From assembly GCA_038025085.1 (NCBI GenBank), contig CM076148.1:126501-190500 (forward strand): 64,000 nucleotides of DNA. The letters run 5' to 3'. The position numbers and the translations under genes are program-made. Origin of the DNA: Tetragonia tetragonoides. Taxonomy: Eukaryota > Streptophyta > Magnoliopsida > Caryophyllales > Aizoaceae. The notes beneath the pieces were generated by a model. It was not told the origin of the DNA. It saw only the letters and a program-made list of their open reading frames with translations, and searched no databases. Of this stretch, positions 23,401 to 44,800 are shown piece by piece; within the stretch, counting starts at the first letter, position 1; each line of letters begins with the position of its first letter.

Positions 23401-25176
23401 GGAGAATGGAATTAGAATTAGTTAATCAAATACACTGTAATAGAGGATTCCATACCTTATAAACAACACACCACCAAATTGACATCTCCAAACAGTTGTC
23501 CATAGTTCCGCTAAAATATTTCTGCAAGTACCAAACCATCAGATTAACCTTCATGACTATAAAACATAAATCAAACAAACTTCAGGCAGAGTTAGCAGGT
23601 CAATTTCAACACTAGAATTCAAAACGCTCTGATGAAGACATTTTAGCAATTGAATTGAAGGACTTAGAGTAAGTTGTCTGACTTTACATAACTAATTTAT
23701 TCCTATCTGTATGAAAAGAATTCAGATATACGTGATTTTATTATTATATGCATCACTTAGGTTCAAATATTAGTGTATAAAGAACTTCACCAATCTTAAG
23801 CATATCTTGAAATTGACCTCTCCAAACTGTTGTCCATAGTTCCGCTGAAATGTTTCTGCAGCACCAAACCATCAGATTAGATACCACTAACCTTCATAAC
23901 TATAAGACTTAAAACAAACAATCTTTTAACTTCCGAATTGGAAAACTTTTACACTCTACTTCTTCGTATTGAAACAATAAAGCTTAGTTACTATGTTTAT
24001 TAAATTTATTTCAAACTATGATGCAGAAAGGAACGTGTTAAAGTGACACTATGGGGCAAGGCTGTTGAGCAATATCAAATGGAGAAATCAAAAGGCACAG
24101 AAGATTATTCGGTAGCGATCATTTCATCCACAATGGTTAAAACCTTTATGGGTCAGTATGTTCTAATCTCTCCTAATCAAAGTGAAACCAACAATCCCTA
24201 AGATACTAATATTTCTAACACAAACAGGGAGCATATGCCTTTCTACCTCACCTTCCACTAAAGTCTATCTCAATCTTGTCATTCCTGAGGTTGACAAATT
24301 CAAAGAAACCCTTCAGTAAGTTAAATATGAAACCTCTCTTTAAGTCGATTTCAACCCCACACACTTTAATGTGCCCCATTTAATACACACATGTTGTATT
24401 CTAAAATTAGGCAAGAAGGAGTAGATAGCTCTATTGGACCACTTCAAAATGTCAAATCTATGATCAATGACAAAGAAATCCAGGACAAGAAAAGAACTAT
24501 TGACCAGATTTTGAATGAGGCTAAAAGTGGATCAAAACAGGTTGGATAAAAGATCTACCTTATTACTCTAAATAAATTAATGTTCGATAAATGAGATATC
24601 ACATTTCCGAACTTCATTCACAGACATTGTACCGCTTGGCTACTATTGAGGCAATTTCCATCCACAATGGTTGGTACTACGTCTCATGTCTTGATTGCAA
24701 GAAAAAAGTAACGGCAACAGAAACTTCTTTTTGGTGCAACCAATGCAACAAAATCATTGAAACCCCGTTGATTACGTATTTCCCTAAATTTAAGTGATAC
24801 ATTTTAACCACTGCGCTTCTATGTGTTTTCTAATGCACCGTATTTCATACATATTCAAAATTGTAGGTATCGACTTGAGACACATGTTGTAGATCCTACC
24901 GGAAAGACCACTTTTGTCATATTTGACAAGGAAGCTGAGAATTTAATTGGTGAAAAAGCAAGTGTGTTGTTTGAGAATGAAGAAGAAAACTTGGTATATG
25001 AAATCCGTTTATTAAATTATTGTCACCCCAAATCACTATGTCTGTCCCTATCTACAGTTTAATTAATGTTCAATTATAAACCTTTGTAGGCTGATGAAGA
25101 TGATGATATGATGCCAACACTCATAAGCAAGATCATTGGAAGCTCACATGCAACTATTAGTAGCTTTTTTTTATAA
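20429..25176 (+). CDS. RPA1-like single-strand DNA-binding protein (Helitron cargo)
   Basis: Exons 20429-20445, 20558-20723, 22235-22511, 22610-22706, 24027-24151, 24228-24315, 24411-24540, 24624-24775, 24867-24993 and 25090-25176 join in one frame (421 residues). Order of parts: MMSTPRRRLAKSGNKFSFID, the first OB-fold start (LKVRVSRLWDVLNSRNNN), FAHRFRGTLDEGQVYIFKNF, the second OB-fold (VIGRVIAEGEV..., ERVKVTLWGKAVEQY), then YYVSCLDCKKKV with WCNQCNK (a C2-C2 zinc ribbon, as in the replication factor A C-terminal domain) and THVVDPTGKTTFVIFDKEA. Plant Helitrons often carry such genes. Exon 2 and exon 4 have decayed duplicates in the introns (21948-22043; 23041-23130; 23583-23672). The last exon is uncertain; an alternative continues at 25272. 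Confidence 0.7.
20487..20559 (+). repeat. 36-bp tandem duplication covering a splice acceptor
   Basis: Two copies of 'cttatcactaatctctgtat' plus 'ctRaatatgtaggc' lie head to tail, with one difference. Each ends in a TATGTAG|GC acceptor for RPA exon 2. Only the second acceptor (exon from 20558) keeps the reading frame. Confidence 0.7.
22610..23930 (+). repeat. tandem triplication of an exon-bearing unit in the RPA gene
   Basis: Three copies of a unit of about 430-540 bp start near 22610, 23041 and 23583. Each begins with an exon-4-like sequence ('gaagttcaacacaagaattc' and variants) plus the donor GTAAGTTGT, followed by 'cagatatacgtgattttrtta' and 'caaactgttgtccatagttc' blocks. Only copy 1 keeps an open exon that joins exon 5; copies 2 and 3 have in-frame stops (for example 'cattttagcaattg'). 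Confidence 0.75.
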
Positions 25177-26574
25177 ACAGACTTTAATTCCTTATAACTC
25201 TTAGGGTTACTGGTTCCTCACGGCTTCTCCCTTAGTCTACAACACATTGTATCTATGTCTACACTATGTAGGTCATTCCAGGATGTGTATATTGGCATGA
25301 TGTGAAACCATTCCACCTTAATGCCATCGACACCTTTAATAAACAACAGGTCACCCCATCTACATTCCGATCTGGCAGTCCTCTATTTATTACTTGAACC
25401 TTAATACCATAGCAATTATTCCCATTCACCTTATGCATATACTAAACAACTCCACCACATCATTCTAATAAATACTACCTCCCAAATTTGCTTACATAAA
25501 AACAGAGCGAATACATCAGAGTGCTGCAGAGACCAGCCTTAAACCATGTTACACTAAACTATGCTACACATAACCTGTGGCCCTTGCCCGTTATGATTCA
25601 TCCAGCCTCCAATTCAAACCAACAAATCTAAAAACGTCATAAAACAGGAAAACTTGATCATACCACTAATCTAACACCAACTTCATTACTTCTAAGCAAA
25701 TTCACAAAGCTGTTCAATTAAAAAAAAATCATATAAAGGAGATGCCTTGGCCTTCCACATAGTATCTATTCAATATAAACCACACAAAAATCTAAATCAA
25801 AAAAGATAATTTCAAAAAATAACAAAACTACACATTCAAGAATATATAATCAGAATAAACTTTGGTATAAATAGATTAATATACTATATAACTACTAATA
25901 AGCATATATAACAACAGATAAGCCAACAAATGAAATCGAACTGATACAACAACAACACAAAGAATTAATTAGGTTAAATAAATTAGTGTGAAACAAATAG
26001 ATGAGAGAAGTAGGAAACTTATTAATACCTAACCAACAAAATCGAAACCACCGCGCAAACCGCTGTCAACTATTCCACTAAATACCCAGAGGTATCAATC
26101 GCTCGGAATCAGGCACACACTAAAACCATTCCCAATTTACTACACCCCAATTTAATTGACAGTGACCTTAAAGTAAATCAAAAAGGGTACTACCCTTCAA
26201 ATGATGGGATTTGTAGGAGAGAGAGAGAGAAAACAAGGTGCTGTTTGAAAGATAGGAGGAGAGAAAATCTTAAGGGATAATGGAATTGCAGAGATTATCA
26301 AATTGAGCCTGGCTAGAGTTCTAGAAGTGGTGGGGGATTCATTGATAGAGTTGGTGAAGGTGGTGGGTGTGCTGATGAAGGGAAGAGCAGTCAAAATGGG
26401 AAGGGAAATGAAAAGGGAAGAAAGGGAAGAAAAGACAAAAAATAAAAACAAACCATTTCGGGCGGGGTTGACTGAAACAGAATAGGGGAAACACGAGTAA
26501 CACATGTATGGGAAAACATACTTCGGTGGTATCGACCATCGGTATAACCAAATAGTTTGGAAAGTCTTACTTAC

Positions 26575-26690
26575 ACCCAATAACGATAACAATATCGATA
26601 ACAATATCGATACCGATAATAATATCGATACCGATACCGATACCGATATCGATATCTATATGAATATTGATACCTTTAACGATATTTAAA
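26575..26690. repeat. GATAAC/GATACC/GATATC short tandem repeat
   Basis: A degenerate hexamer array (ataacgataacaat, atcgataccgat, gatatcgatat) in the 3' half of the Helitron. The alternating ATCGAT units make it strongly self-complementary. Confidence 0.75.
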
Positions 26691-27183
26691 ACCGTAAAAT
26701 TATAAAACAAAGGCGCCTAAATATACAAATGAAAGTAACTTATCCTTCCAAAACACAAATTCAATTAAACCCTTTTTTGGATCTCCTCCCACAAACAAAA
26801 AAACACCAAAAACACAAATTCAATATTTTTTGCCTTTCAAATTATAAACTATTGGAGGGGAAAAAACAACATCCAATTAATAAAAATCAACATGATTACA
26901 AATGGGATCAACTATATAATTTGCATCCAAAATAAAGTAAAGAAACATTGTCCATCATGCTGGGAATTGGTGGGTTATTAAACAATAGAAAAATTTAATC
27001 TTAATTAAAACAAAATTCTAAGACAACATTGATCTACAAAATTTGCTTCACTAATCACATATACTTTGAACTTAACGACTAGGAAAACCTATAATTGTAC
27101 TGAGGGAAAGCGAAGAAATAAGATCATCATTAATAGACATCAATAAAGATTGATAACTAAAGGTATTGCTTTATGTACGATGT

Positions 27184-27187
<4 letters not shown>

Positions 27188-27263
<76 letters not shown>
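27188..27263. repeat. (TAA)n microsatellite
   Basis: About 25 uninterrupted TAA units in the Helitron 3' region. Confidence 0.9.
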
Positions 27264-27267
<4 letters not shown>

Positions 27268-28543
27268 TGTATGATTATATCAGTTTTGGAGGTAAAATAA
27301 AATAAGGGAAAAAATGTGAATACACATAGGTTATATGCTTATAAACGGCCATACAGTAATACCTCATGAATTCTATACATAACAAATGTGATTTGCACAG
27401 TAAACTTCAAGATTTAAGATTCTCAAAGTTCTAAGCCTACAAAACTACAGACATACCTTAGACCCTAAACTAGAGGAGAAATATTAATTGGATATGTATT
27501 TTTGGCCTATAAAGAATAGTTAAGGAGAAGGAAATATAGGTAAACAAACCATATACTATATTCATACATTCAATAAAAATCATCCCAAGCCCGTGCATTG
27601 CACGGGTTTACAACTAGTGTTTATGTATTTCTGACTTACAAACTCTGTTGTGGAGTATTACATATAGCATAACAGATTCATAGTGCAAAGAAGCTTCATA
27701 ACCAACAGTTTAATTGCACCATGGTGTCTGACACAAAACACATCAGCAGGTAGGAGTTACACCAAGTCACCAACAATGCTAAACCATTTAACCATTTAAA
27801 ACAACATTGCAATCCCAACTTTCCAAAATAAATTAAGTATTGGAATACCAAAACAACAAATTACAATGTCTATTGTCTAGCCCACGTTGTTTCCACACGA
27901 AAACATTAAAAAAAAATTGCTGATAATTGAAAAAATAGAAATTATATAAACACCAGAAACTGCAACTACTACCCATTAATAAATTCAGAAAACGGGGAAT
28001 TATCTATTCATTTATTTTCTGGTTGAGGAGTAAGTAGTACAGAGTACTTCTTTGAACAAACTCTGTAATAAATCCGTCAATCATATATTCACTCATTCCC
28101 ACGAGTAAAGAATGCAACTAGCTGCTGAAAGACCTGTACAATTTAACACCAACTAGCTCTGTGTGATTACGTCTTGCTGCCAAAATTGAAGTTGAATTTC
28201 TAAATCATTGGTTGAGAAATCTCTGCAGCCAGACGGGTTTCTCACCAACTCTCTCTAGTGTTACAACAAGTAGTAGTAACGTAATCCCAACTTGCACAAC
28301 AAAGGCACCAAAGCTGCAACTTTACACAGACTTCACAATTCAGCACCATGACGCCCTCGCGTATCTGCACACTGACGATAATATAGTCTGAAACTCTAAA
28401 TCCTTGCAACCAGCTTGATTTGAACCTCCTTTCTGTTGAGAAGTTAACATGCTTCTTTCCCTGAAGAGATGCTTCATGAGAAAGAAAGATCTCTCTCAGT
28501 GACGCCTCAGATATACAAATCAGTACTTCAGACATTGGGGCCT

Positions 28544-37316
<8,773 letters not shown>

Positions 37317-38434
37317 TTTTTTTTTTTTTCTATATTCTACCAATCGGTAGCAGCCAAAACCTTGTGAAACTTTCTGGGAAAGCGAACAAAGGTGTATCGT
37401 TGAACAGAAAGCCTAATAAAATTAAAAAGGGGAAAACTAACAAACAATTTTTAGAAACCGATTAGTAATTACAAGCCACGATCAGGAAACAATCCACCCA
37501 ATGTAAGGTAATGGGTATAGAAGAAAAGGAAGAGTAGATACAGAAAAGGAATGCCGACAGATATTTAATTAGTACTCAGTTGAAAGCTTCTTCTTTTTCT
37601 TTAAACAGCTGAGTTAAAAAAAGGACTTTGGAGGTGAGAGAGAGAGAGAGAGAAAGAGCTGAGTCAACCAGAAAAATGAATGGGTAATGAAATGCTTTGG
37701 TCCCGCAGTTCTGAAAGAGATGACCGCGACGACCATTAAAGCATTGGGTCAATCCAATACAATCAAATTTACTTCTATCATTTTCATTAATGACAGAAAG
37801 AGAGAGAATCAATCAGCAATGCCAAAATCAATTCATACGATTGAGTGAGCCCTATAGCTAGCTAGAAGATACAATCGAAATTTCTGGCTAAATGGAAATT
37901 TAAGAGGATCAAGGAGAGAGAAAAAAAAAAAGGGGGGGGTGATGTGAGAGGGAAAGGGAGATTACGTTCAAGTTAAAAAGGAAAGGAGACTTTTCTTCAG
38001 CTTTTCTGATTTCTCATTCAACTCAAGCCGCGCTCACTCTTGACTTTTCTCAATCCATAATTTTCTTTCCTTTTTTTTTTTCTCTCTTCATGCTTGATTT
38101 CTTGTAGCAGTTGTAGGGAATGGGTCAAATGTTTATATTTGATTTTTTTTTTTGAAGGCAAGGATTGACTTCACTATGTAGCAATTCTGGTTTCAACCAT
38201 TCAAACATGCTCTCGGGTTTACTTTAATACATTTATAATAAGAAGTGTGTGGACCTTATTTTTTTTGGATGAATAATTAAAAAGTTGATGGAAAGTATAT
38301 GAAGTAGGTAAAAGTTTGCGATTTTGCTCAATCCACGGTATAAAGTATAAACTCAAGTTCATGTTATATTTTCTGTTTTTTTTTTGGGGGGTGGGAATGG
38401 ATTAGAACTTTTAGGTCGAACGATTTCCTCATAG
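37317..38434 (-). other. 5' leader and promoter region of the C2-GRAM gene
   Basis: No coding sequence. It contains a (GA)n run (37637-37653), an A11-G8 run (37921-37939) and CT-rich sequence on the minus strand. The transcription start is not visible; a TATA-like element could not be chosen with confidence. Confidence 0.4.
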
Positions 38435-38882
38435 AGGTCTATTTTAGAAAGTAACACCCAGATTAGGCTGGGTTAAAAGAATATTTCTCATGACAGTGTC
38501 TATGTAGGCTCGAGATTTCACGAGCCTTGAGTTTTTTTCATAAGTCGCTAGGCCGGATATCAAGTTGCAAAAAAAAAGGTAATCGCTATCAGCGTCGGGC
38601 CGTCGGCGACTTACCTGAGGGAGAGTCGCTATCCAGTTTGGCGAATTATACTCATTCTCCAGCAACCGAGACTTGCTTCGCAGATGTCGAAAATCGAAAG
38701 TCACCATCGGGTATGGCGATTTTTATTCACTTAAACCGCTACTGGTGGTAGCGACTATGTTGAGCAAAACTCATTATTTACGATAGCGAGTTTAGTTGTT
38801 CAACCACAAAATAAAACGCTTACATGGACACTCTCATTGCAAATACTTTCTAACACATGCAAATACTTTCTAAAATAGGCCT
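38435..38882. mobile_element. TIR element of about 450 bp with GTCGCTATC-type repeats
   Basis: The ends are inverted: AGGTCTATTTTAGAAAGTA (left) and AGGCCTATTTTAGAAAGTAT (right, minus strand). Similarity continues inwards at 'catgacagtgtctatgtaggc' versus 'aatgagagtgtccatgtaagc'. The interior (38540-38800) is GC-richer with repeated gtcgctatc / gcgacttacc / ggtagcgac words. A TSD was not found. Superfamily unknown. Confidence 0.6.
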
Positions 38883-39168
38883 TTCAAGAGGAGAAGGGAT
38901 AAATGAGCGTAACAAGCCTTGAACCCAAGACGTGACTAAGAACAAGTAAAGTCCATGTCACAGCATCAAAGCTTCGCGCTCATGTTATATTTTTTGTTAT
39001 TTAAGTTAGGGCAGTTCCGCCACTCAAAAAAAAAAATTGTTAGACAAGTTCCTAACTTTTCCTAATACAAACCCTATCGAACAAAAATATGCCACAAAAA
39101 AAAAACACAATAATATTATTATTATGAAATATACACAATTCATTTTAAATGGGACTCGCATAATGATA

Positions 39169-39417
39169 CTCTGTTCCCAATTTTTGTTTTTATTTGACTT
39201 TTTGAGGTCAAGTAAATAAACTTTGACCATTAATATAGAAGAAAATATAAAGTTTTGCAAAGTAAAAATGCTATTATCAGATTTATTTTAAATTATATTA
39301 TCAAAAAATGACATTTTATGAGTTTTATAGTTGTAGAATTATAGTCATTCATCGTCCAAATGTCGTCTTAAAGATCTTAAAAAGTCAAATAGAAAGAACA
39401 ATAAAGAACATAGGGAG
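39169..39417. mobile_element. Stowaway MITE (Tc1/mariner), 249 bp
   Basis: The left end CTCTGTTCCCAA and the right end (minus strand) CTCCCTATGTTC are in the Stowaway style, and both continue to 'tatttgactttt'. The element is flanked by TA at 39167-39168 and 39418-39419. The size and the AT-rich interior are typical. Confidence 0.75.
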
Positions 39418-39479
39418 TAATTTTTACATAACTATCTATAGTAGTATTCTGTATAAACAACAAGATTTTTGATGAAGGG

Positions 39480-39712
39480 ACTAGGACTAGGAGTATCTTC
39501 ATTTGATACTTACAAGCGTACAGAATAGAGTATAGATAGTTTTATACTGCTGATGTATTTAGCTTTATGCTTGCTCTCTTTTGCTTTATAATCTGTAACA
39601 GGAGCACTGTCTCTCTGACAGTAGCCTCCTCTTGATTGTAACACTTTCCAATGAGGGTGTCGCCTTGGTATCCCTTGAATAATGGAATACACTTGCCATT
39701 TTCCAAAAAAAA
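39480..39712 (+). other. possible retroposon 3' end
   Basis: A plus-strand segment ending 'ttgccattttcc' followed by an A-rich tail (39703-39712) looks like the 3' end of a retroposed sequence. No coding domain and no TSD were recognised. Confidence 0.3.
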
Positions 39713-40344
39713 ATAAATTACAAATCGTATATTATTTATATCTTGACTCTCGGTTGAATTTTTTTCATGAGAAAATCTCCGAAGGTCGGTTAACTTTAGT
39801 TGGCAAAGACTCACTAAAAGTTTAGGTAAGTCCACCTGAATTGTTCCCATTAGAAAAAAAGAAAGGAAAGAAAAAAGCTTTCTAGATCCACCAAAACCAA
39901 TGCAATTCTTCTAGGTGGACATCATTGTGAGAAGCAAGTTCCACACATTACATCGACTACTTCCAGAAGATCTCGCTAGATACTGCTTTCTATTTCCAAC
40001 ATCAGATGAAAACAAACATTCATAGTAGAGCTTCTCACTTGGTAAAAACCCTCAAGAAATCCGGGCGCTTGTTTGATGACTGACTTGAACTGCAAAATGT
40101 TCACTGGTTCACTCCCTTGGGAGAAGTATCTAAAATAATGCAATGTCTCCTTGTACAACATGTTAAGGCCAATTTAACATGGTTTGCTAGAAATACATGG
40201 CATTGGCAGGCTAGTCATGGGACTAATGAGGTTCACCAAGATTTCCATTTAGCAGCCGAGGCAGATAAATTGATATTCTGAACCCAAGTCAACATCCCTC
40301 GCTGTGGTGTGTGGTATCCTGAGAGGATCATCTTTTGGCATCCG

Positions 40345-41806
40345 CTACTTTTGTCTCTTGTATATTTTGTCTAAGTAGGACCTCAAAACTGCTTGCACTG
40401 ATTTGCTTGGAAAAGCTTCAATGCATGCTGTTAGCTTTTCATAGACCCCCTTCTCATATTCAGCATAGACGGCCTACAACCCCAAAAGAAGAAAAACTTA
40501 GTACAGGGAAATGAATAGGTGACTGAATACCTAATCCATGCTAACCATCACTCTTCTAGGAGAAAAAAAAAAACAAAAAAAAAAAGGTTCAACAGTAACT
40601 TCATTCTACCTGAAGATTGAGGTCTTGGTAGAGGGATTTTACTATGCCAACTTTTGCTGGATCCGCTTTCCCATAGTTATCCTGTAAGCAGAGAAGCCTG
40701 CTAATTACACATAAAATAATAGTGCATAAGTACAACAAATAAGAAATCAGGTTATTATATTTAACACTTTCTTCTGCTCCTCATTGCAAAGCTCCAAAGC
40801 TTTCACAACCAACCAAGAACATTTGAAGTCTTCAATGTCTGTTCCAATCTGATGCACACAAAACAACACGATAAGAATCCGTCACATGAGCAATACAGAT
40901 GGAAGCTCGGGCGATAACTTATTTCTGACTTTGAGAATTCATCACCTAGTCCTCACCTTGCCAACCTTATCTGGATCCCCAAAGCAATCTAAATAATCAT
41001 CCTGCCAATCAATAAATTATGGCCCGTTGGCGTCAATGCAAATGAAGAGGCAGCTTACAGATTAGTGTTCTCACTACCAACACGTAGAAAGAAGATGATG
41101 AAGATAAAAGCAGCCAGCTAGATTTCTTGTCAGGGAATTTGGTGACGAGATCAATCAAAAGAAAGAAGCAAAGCACACCACCAATTTTACCGAGGAAAAC
41201 GGAAACCGGAAAAGGAAAAACTACGATAAAACATATCACTAATCTGAACTATTAGCAATACATTCATCTGCACAAAAATTAACCCCCAAAGCTTAAGCAC
41301 CCAGAACCATTGGCACAAGCACCCCAATTGCATCTTAAACCCACCCACCCCTCACACACAAAAGTTAACCTTGTGTTTTCCCCAAAGCTTAAGCACTCCC
41401 AATACCAACCAATGGCACTAAGCACCCCAATTGTGTCTTAGACCTACCCCTCACGTTGTGGCTCTCAACACACTAACATTGGCCTATAGGCTCTCCTTTT
41501 ATAGGCCCCAACCTTCCCTATTCCTAATATGTTACTAAAACCCTGCTAGAATCTTTTACAAATGATGAAGAAAGCTATCTTCTTGTTTCCTAATTACAAG
41601 GAATTTATACTCTCCTTAGAATATTATCAAATCATCTTCATAAATAGTACATCACAATAATAATTATAAGAATCGTAGCAAAACCGCAACATGACATAAT
41701 TGGCTCGATTCATATCATTTCTCAATATTCCAAGTTGATTAAGGAGCCTATAGGGAGCACCAAGTAACAAACTCAGCAGTCCCAAAATCAAGTACCAGCG
41801 GTACAG

Positions 41807-41850
<44 letters not shown>

Positions 41851-44800
41851 ATTTATTTATTTATTTTGATAATAAAAATTTTGTTAAAGAATAAATTGGA
41901 ACATTACAAAGCTAGAGGACAAGGAGTCCTCCATAAGGAAAATAGAAATAGTTTACAAATCAGCCCACACATGTTGCACATCTGTGAGGGGAACTCCCTT
42001 GAAAACCCTAGCCGCCTTGGCCCAAAGAGAAGCCAAGTAGACTATGCGATCCCAAACAAAATCAATAGGCATGCTAACACCCTCAATAATCCGTGAGTTC
42101 CTTTCTAACCAGACACACCACAGGATGGCCATATTAAAGCAGCGCCACACAGGGGCGGATCGAAGCTTTTTGACTGGGAGGAAAGGCCACCCACTCAGAT
42201 ATGGGCTGAATGGGTGATAATAAGAAAGGCCAATGAAGTGCCCCCGCCCATAAATCAACAAATCCACAAGGCCTCCAAGGCCCTGGCACCGCAAAATTCG
42301 AATTGTGAGAGCGCTTACATGTGACTTAATGACAGAGGAGAGAGAACAAAGAAAAAGAATCTGCCGTGTGCTGGTTTTCTGGACTTCTGGTCTTTTAACT
42401 CTTAGCTATATGAGAGAGAAAGTGGGAATTATAGAGGGTTCGAGAGGATAAGAAGGATGAGAAGGTGCTGGTGAGCTATGGTTCCAATTTCCATCTAGTA
42501 TTATCTAATAGTTTGGACATTGCATTTTTAGGTGCTTTAGTAAGTGGCAATCTTAACAGTTAAAGATCCATTCGTCAATTTGCAGTATTTTGATGAGAAT
42601 CCTCATAATATTAGAAGATGCATATGACCTTTTGTTGTCTATTTTTATTTTTCTTTTGAATCTCGAATTTTTGTGTGGGTGTAATTATAAATCCACAATT
42701 TTATAGTAGCTAATTTAAATTACAGTTACTTTATTCAAATTTTTAAGGAGATTAAGGCTATAGGCTAATATAGAGTTTGGTAATTTGGATAACTTCTTCT
42801 TTTTCTTATTTTTTTTCTATGTGATTTTGGTTAAATTCTTAAATTGCTATGATTTTCTGAAGACAAAACCCAATATTTTGAAATAGCCTAATTAAGCTTT
42901 GGTATTATAACCCTATGGGTGAGTGACATTGTACTATTTTCAATGGATTTAAGTTTATTTTGATTTTCATCAATAACATGGTGCCCCTAGTGAAAAAAAA
43001 TTCTGGATCCGCCCCACTGGCGCCACAGCACTTTACCCTCCTTCCCTCGCTCCCTACTTCCAAAGCGCATCTGCAAAAACTGACCCACTATTGCAGGGCA
43101 AGAAAAGTGCTCCCCCCTAAACAGCCTGTCCCACAGGGACCTGGCAAAGTCACACATCACAAATAAATGCAAACAGCTCTCACTCCCTCGGTGACACATC
43201 ACACACATGTCCGGGAGTAAAACCCAACCAGGCCTCCTCCGCTGTAACAGCTCATGTGTCTTCAGTTTCCCCAACACCAGTGTCCAAATGAAAGCACGTA
43301 CCTTCAAGGGGACCTTAGACTTCCAAATATAATTCGCAAAGGGGACATGGGGATATTGAGAAGGGAGGTCAAGATTAGGAAAGTCCTCCTTGATCATAAC
43401 TTTGATATCAAAAGTTGGTAAATCAGTAGCAGCAGTTCAGTACCACACAGCAAATAACATGAGACGACAAACACCCCACAACCAAAAGAAAAAAGTAAGT
43501 AATAAGGTAAATATGGACTTCCTTTCTTCCTTTTCTTTTCTCCGTTTGTTTTCATTTTATTTAGGTGTAGATGAGAGGAGCTGTTTATTGACAATGGTTA
43601 GTTCAAACCCAAGTAATATGAATGAATTATTAGAAACTAAAACTAAAAATTATAGGACGTCTGTTCTATCGTTTATGAACATAAGAATACCTGTACTTGG
43701 AAGTAGATACCCATATCAAGAAGGATATTCGTAACATCAATATACTCATCCAGCTTCTTACCTAACATGAGCAAAGCACATGCAACCTGCATAGCAAAAG
43801 CATTTAGTTAAACTTATAGATCTTTTCTGCAAGCCAATGTGAATAGTTTAGTACTAAGATATGCAAGGAGAACATGTAATAATAAGCTATCTTAGCATTG
43901 TTTGAAAATACTAGTTAAAGTCTGAATAAGAATGAAATCACATTTCCGAGTTCATTGCACCAAAAAAAGTTGGACAAAATGAGCATGATTTGAAAAATGC
44001 GCATTGCTCCATCAACTAGGATATAATTGGCAACAATACACGGAGATTTACTGCGCACATCATTTGTCGTACAGCACACTAGTTCACAGCAGGTCATTGT
44101 CCCTTCGAGACATCTGTAATATAACAGCAAGTACATTGGATCCTGTACTGACTGGGAAACAAACACTATTTCTAAGAGACAGAACAAGCAGATACAACAG
44201 CATTTGATTTTCAAGAATGATCTACTCATGAACAAAATTACGTTAAAGACTGAAAAAATCATTCATCTGGGCTGGCAACAGATGCATCTTCCCATTACTT
44301 AGAAGTACCTCATCTTCCTATTAGTACCTCAAATGAGTCACACACATTTACCTACTAAAGAAATTTCAAGTGTACCGTCAGTGCAAGCAACACTTGCTAC
44401 GCCAAGTTTATCAATTTGTTCATTAGTGTACTTGCCAAGTCTTAAAAATGAATTTTACTGACATGGTTTTCTTTCCTGGAATTATTAGATCTAGTGTTCA
44501 CAGCATAGAGATGCTATAGGTGGAGGTAAAAGAATTCCTACTTACTGGAAGATAAAATGTTCCATAGGCAGTCTTGTAGCGGCTGATGCGGCTGATGCGC
44601 TGATGACTGCACAGTTGCAAAACATTTATCAATAAAACAATGAAAAAACAAATGAAGGAACTTTAGTTCGTGAAAAGGTCAAGAAAATTGAACATAAACT
44701 TGGCTGAATAGCAAAGAGAGAAATAACTAATCCAATGACATTATTCAACAATCCTGACAAATAACAAGTAGTGTTCCTTAAAATTGCAGGGGAAAACAAA

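Larger units (their letters stand above)
20015..27617 (+). mobile_element. Helitron, 7.6 kb, carrying an RPA1-like gene
   Basis: The 5' end starts with TCTAATATATATATATAAG directly after an A (20014). The 3' end has the hairpin CCCGTGCATTGCACGGG (27590-27606), then 'tttacaa' and CTAG (27614-27617), directly before a T. This is the rolling-circle transposon signature: 5' TC, a hairpin 11 bp before CTAG, insertion between A and T, and no TSD. The cargo is a ten-exon RPA1-like gene of the type known from plant Helitrons. No Rep/helicase frame is visible, so it is probably non-autonomous. From about 25180 to 27617 it is AT-rich, with a (TAA)n tract and GATA-type repeats. Confidence 0.8.

Noticed and set aside
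25272..25350. Extra terminal exon of the RPA1-like gene (VIPGCVYWHDVKPFHLNAID)
   Set aside because: It has an acceptor and donor, but exon 10 reaches a stop first and the phrase does not clearly match the family; left as an alternative only.
26197..26604. 135-codon minus-strand frame rich in Ser/Phe/Leu
   Set aside because: Low-complexity translation of a GA/AAG-rich stretch in the Helitron; no exon signals or known domain.
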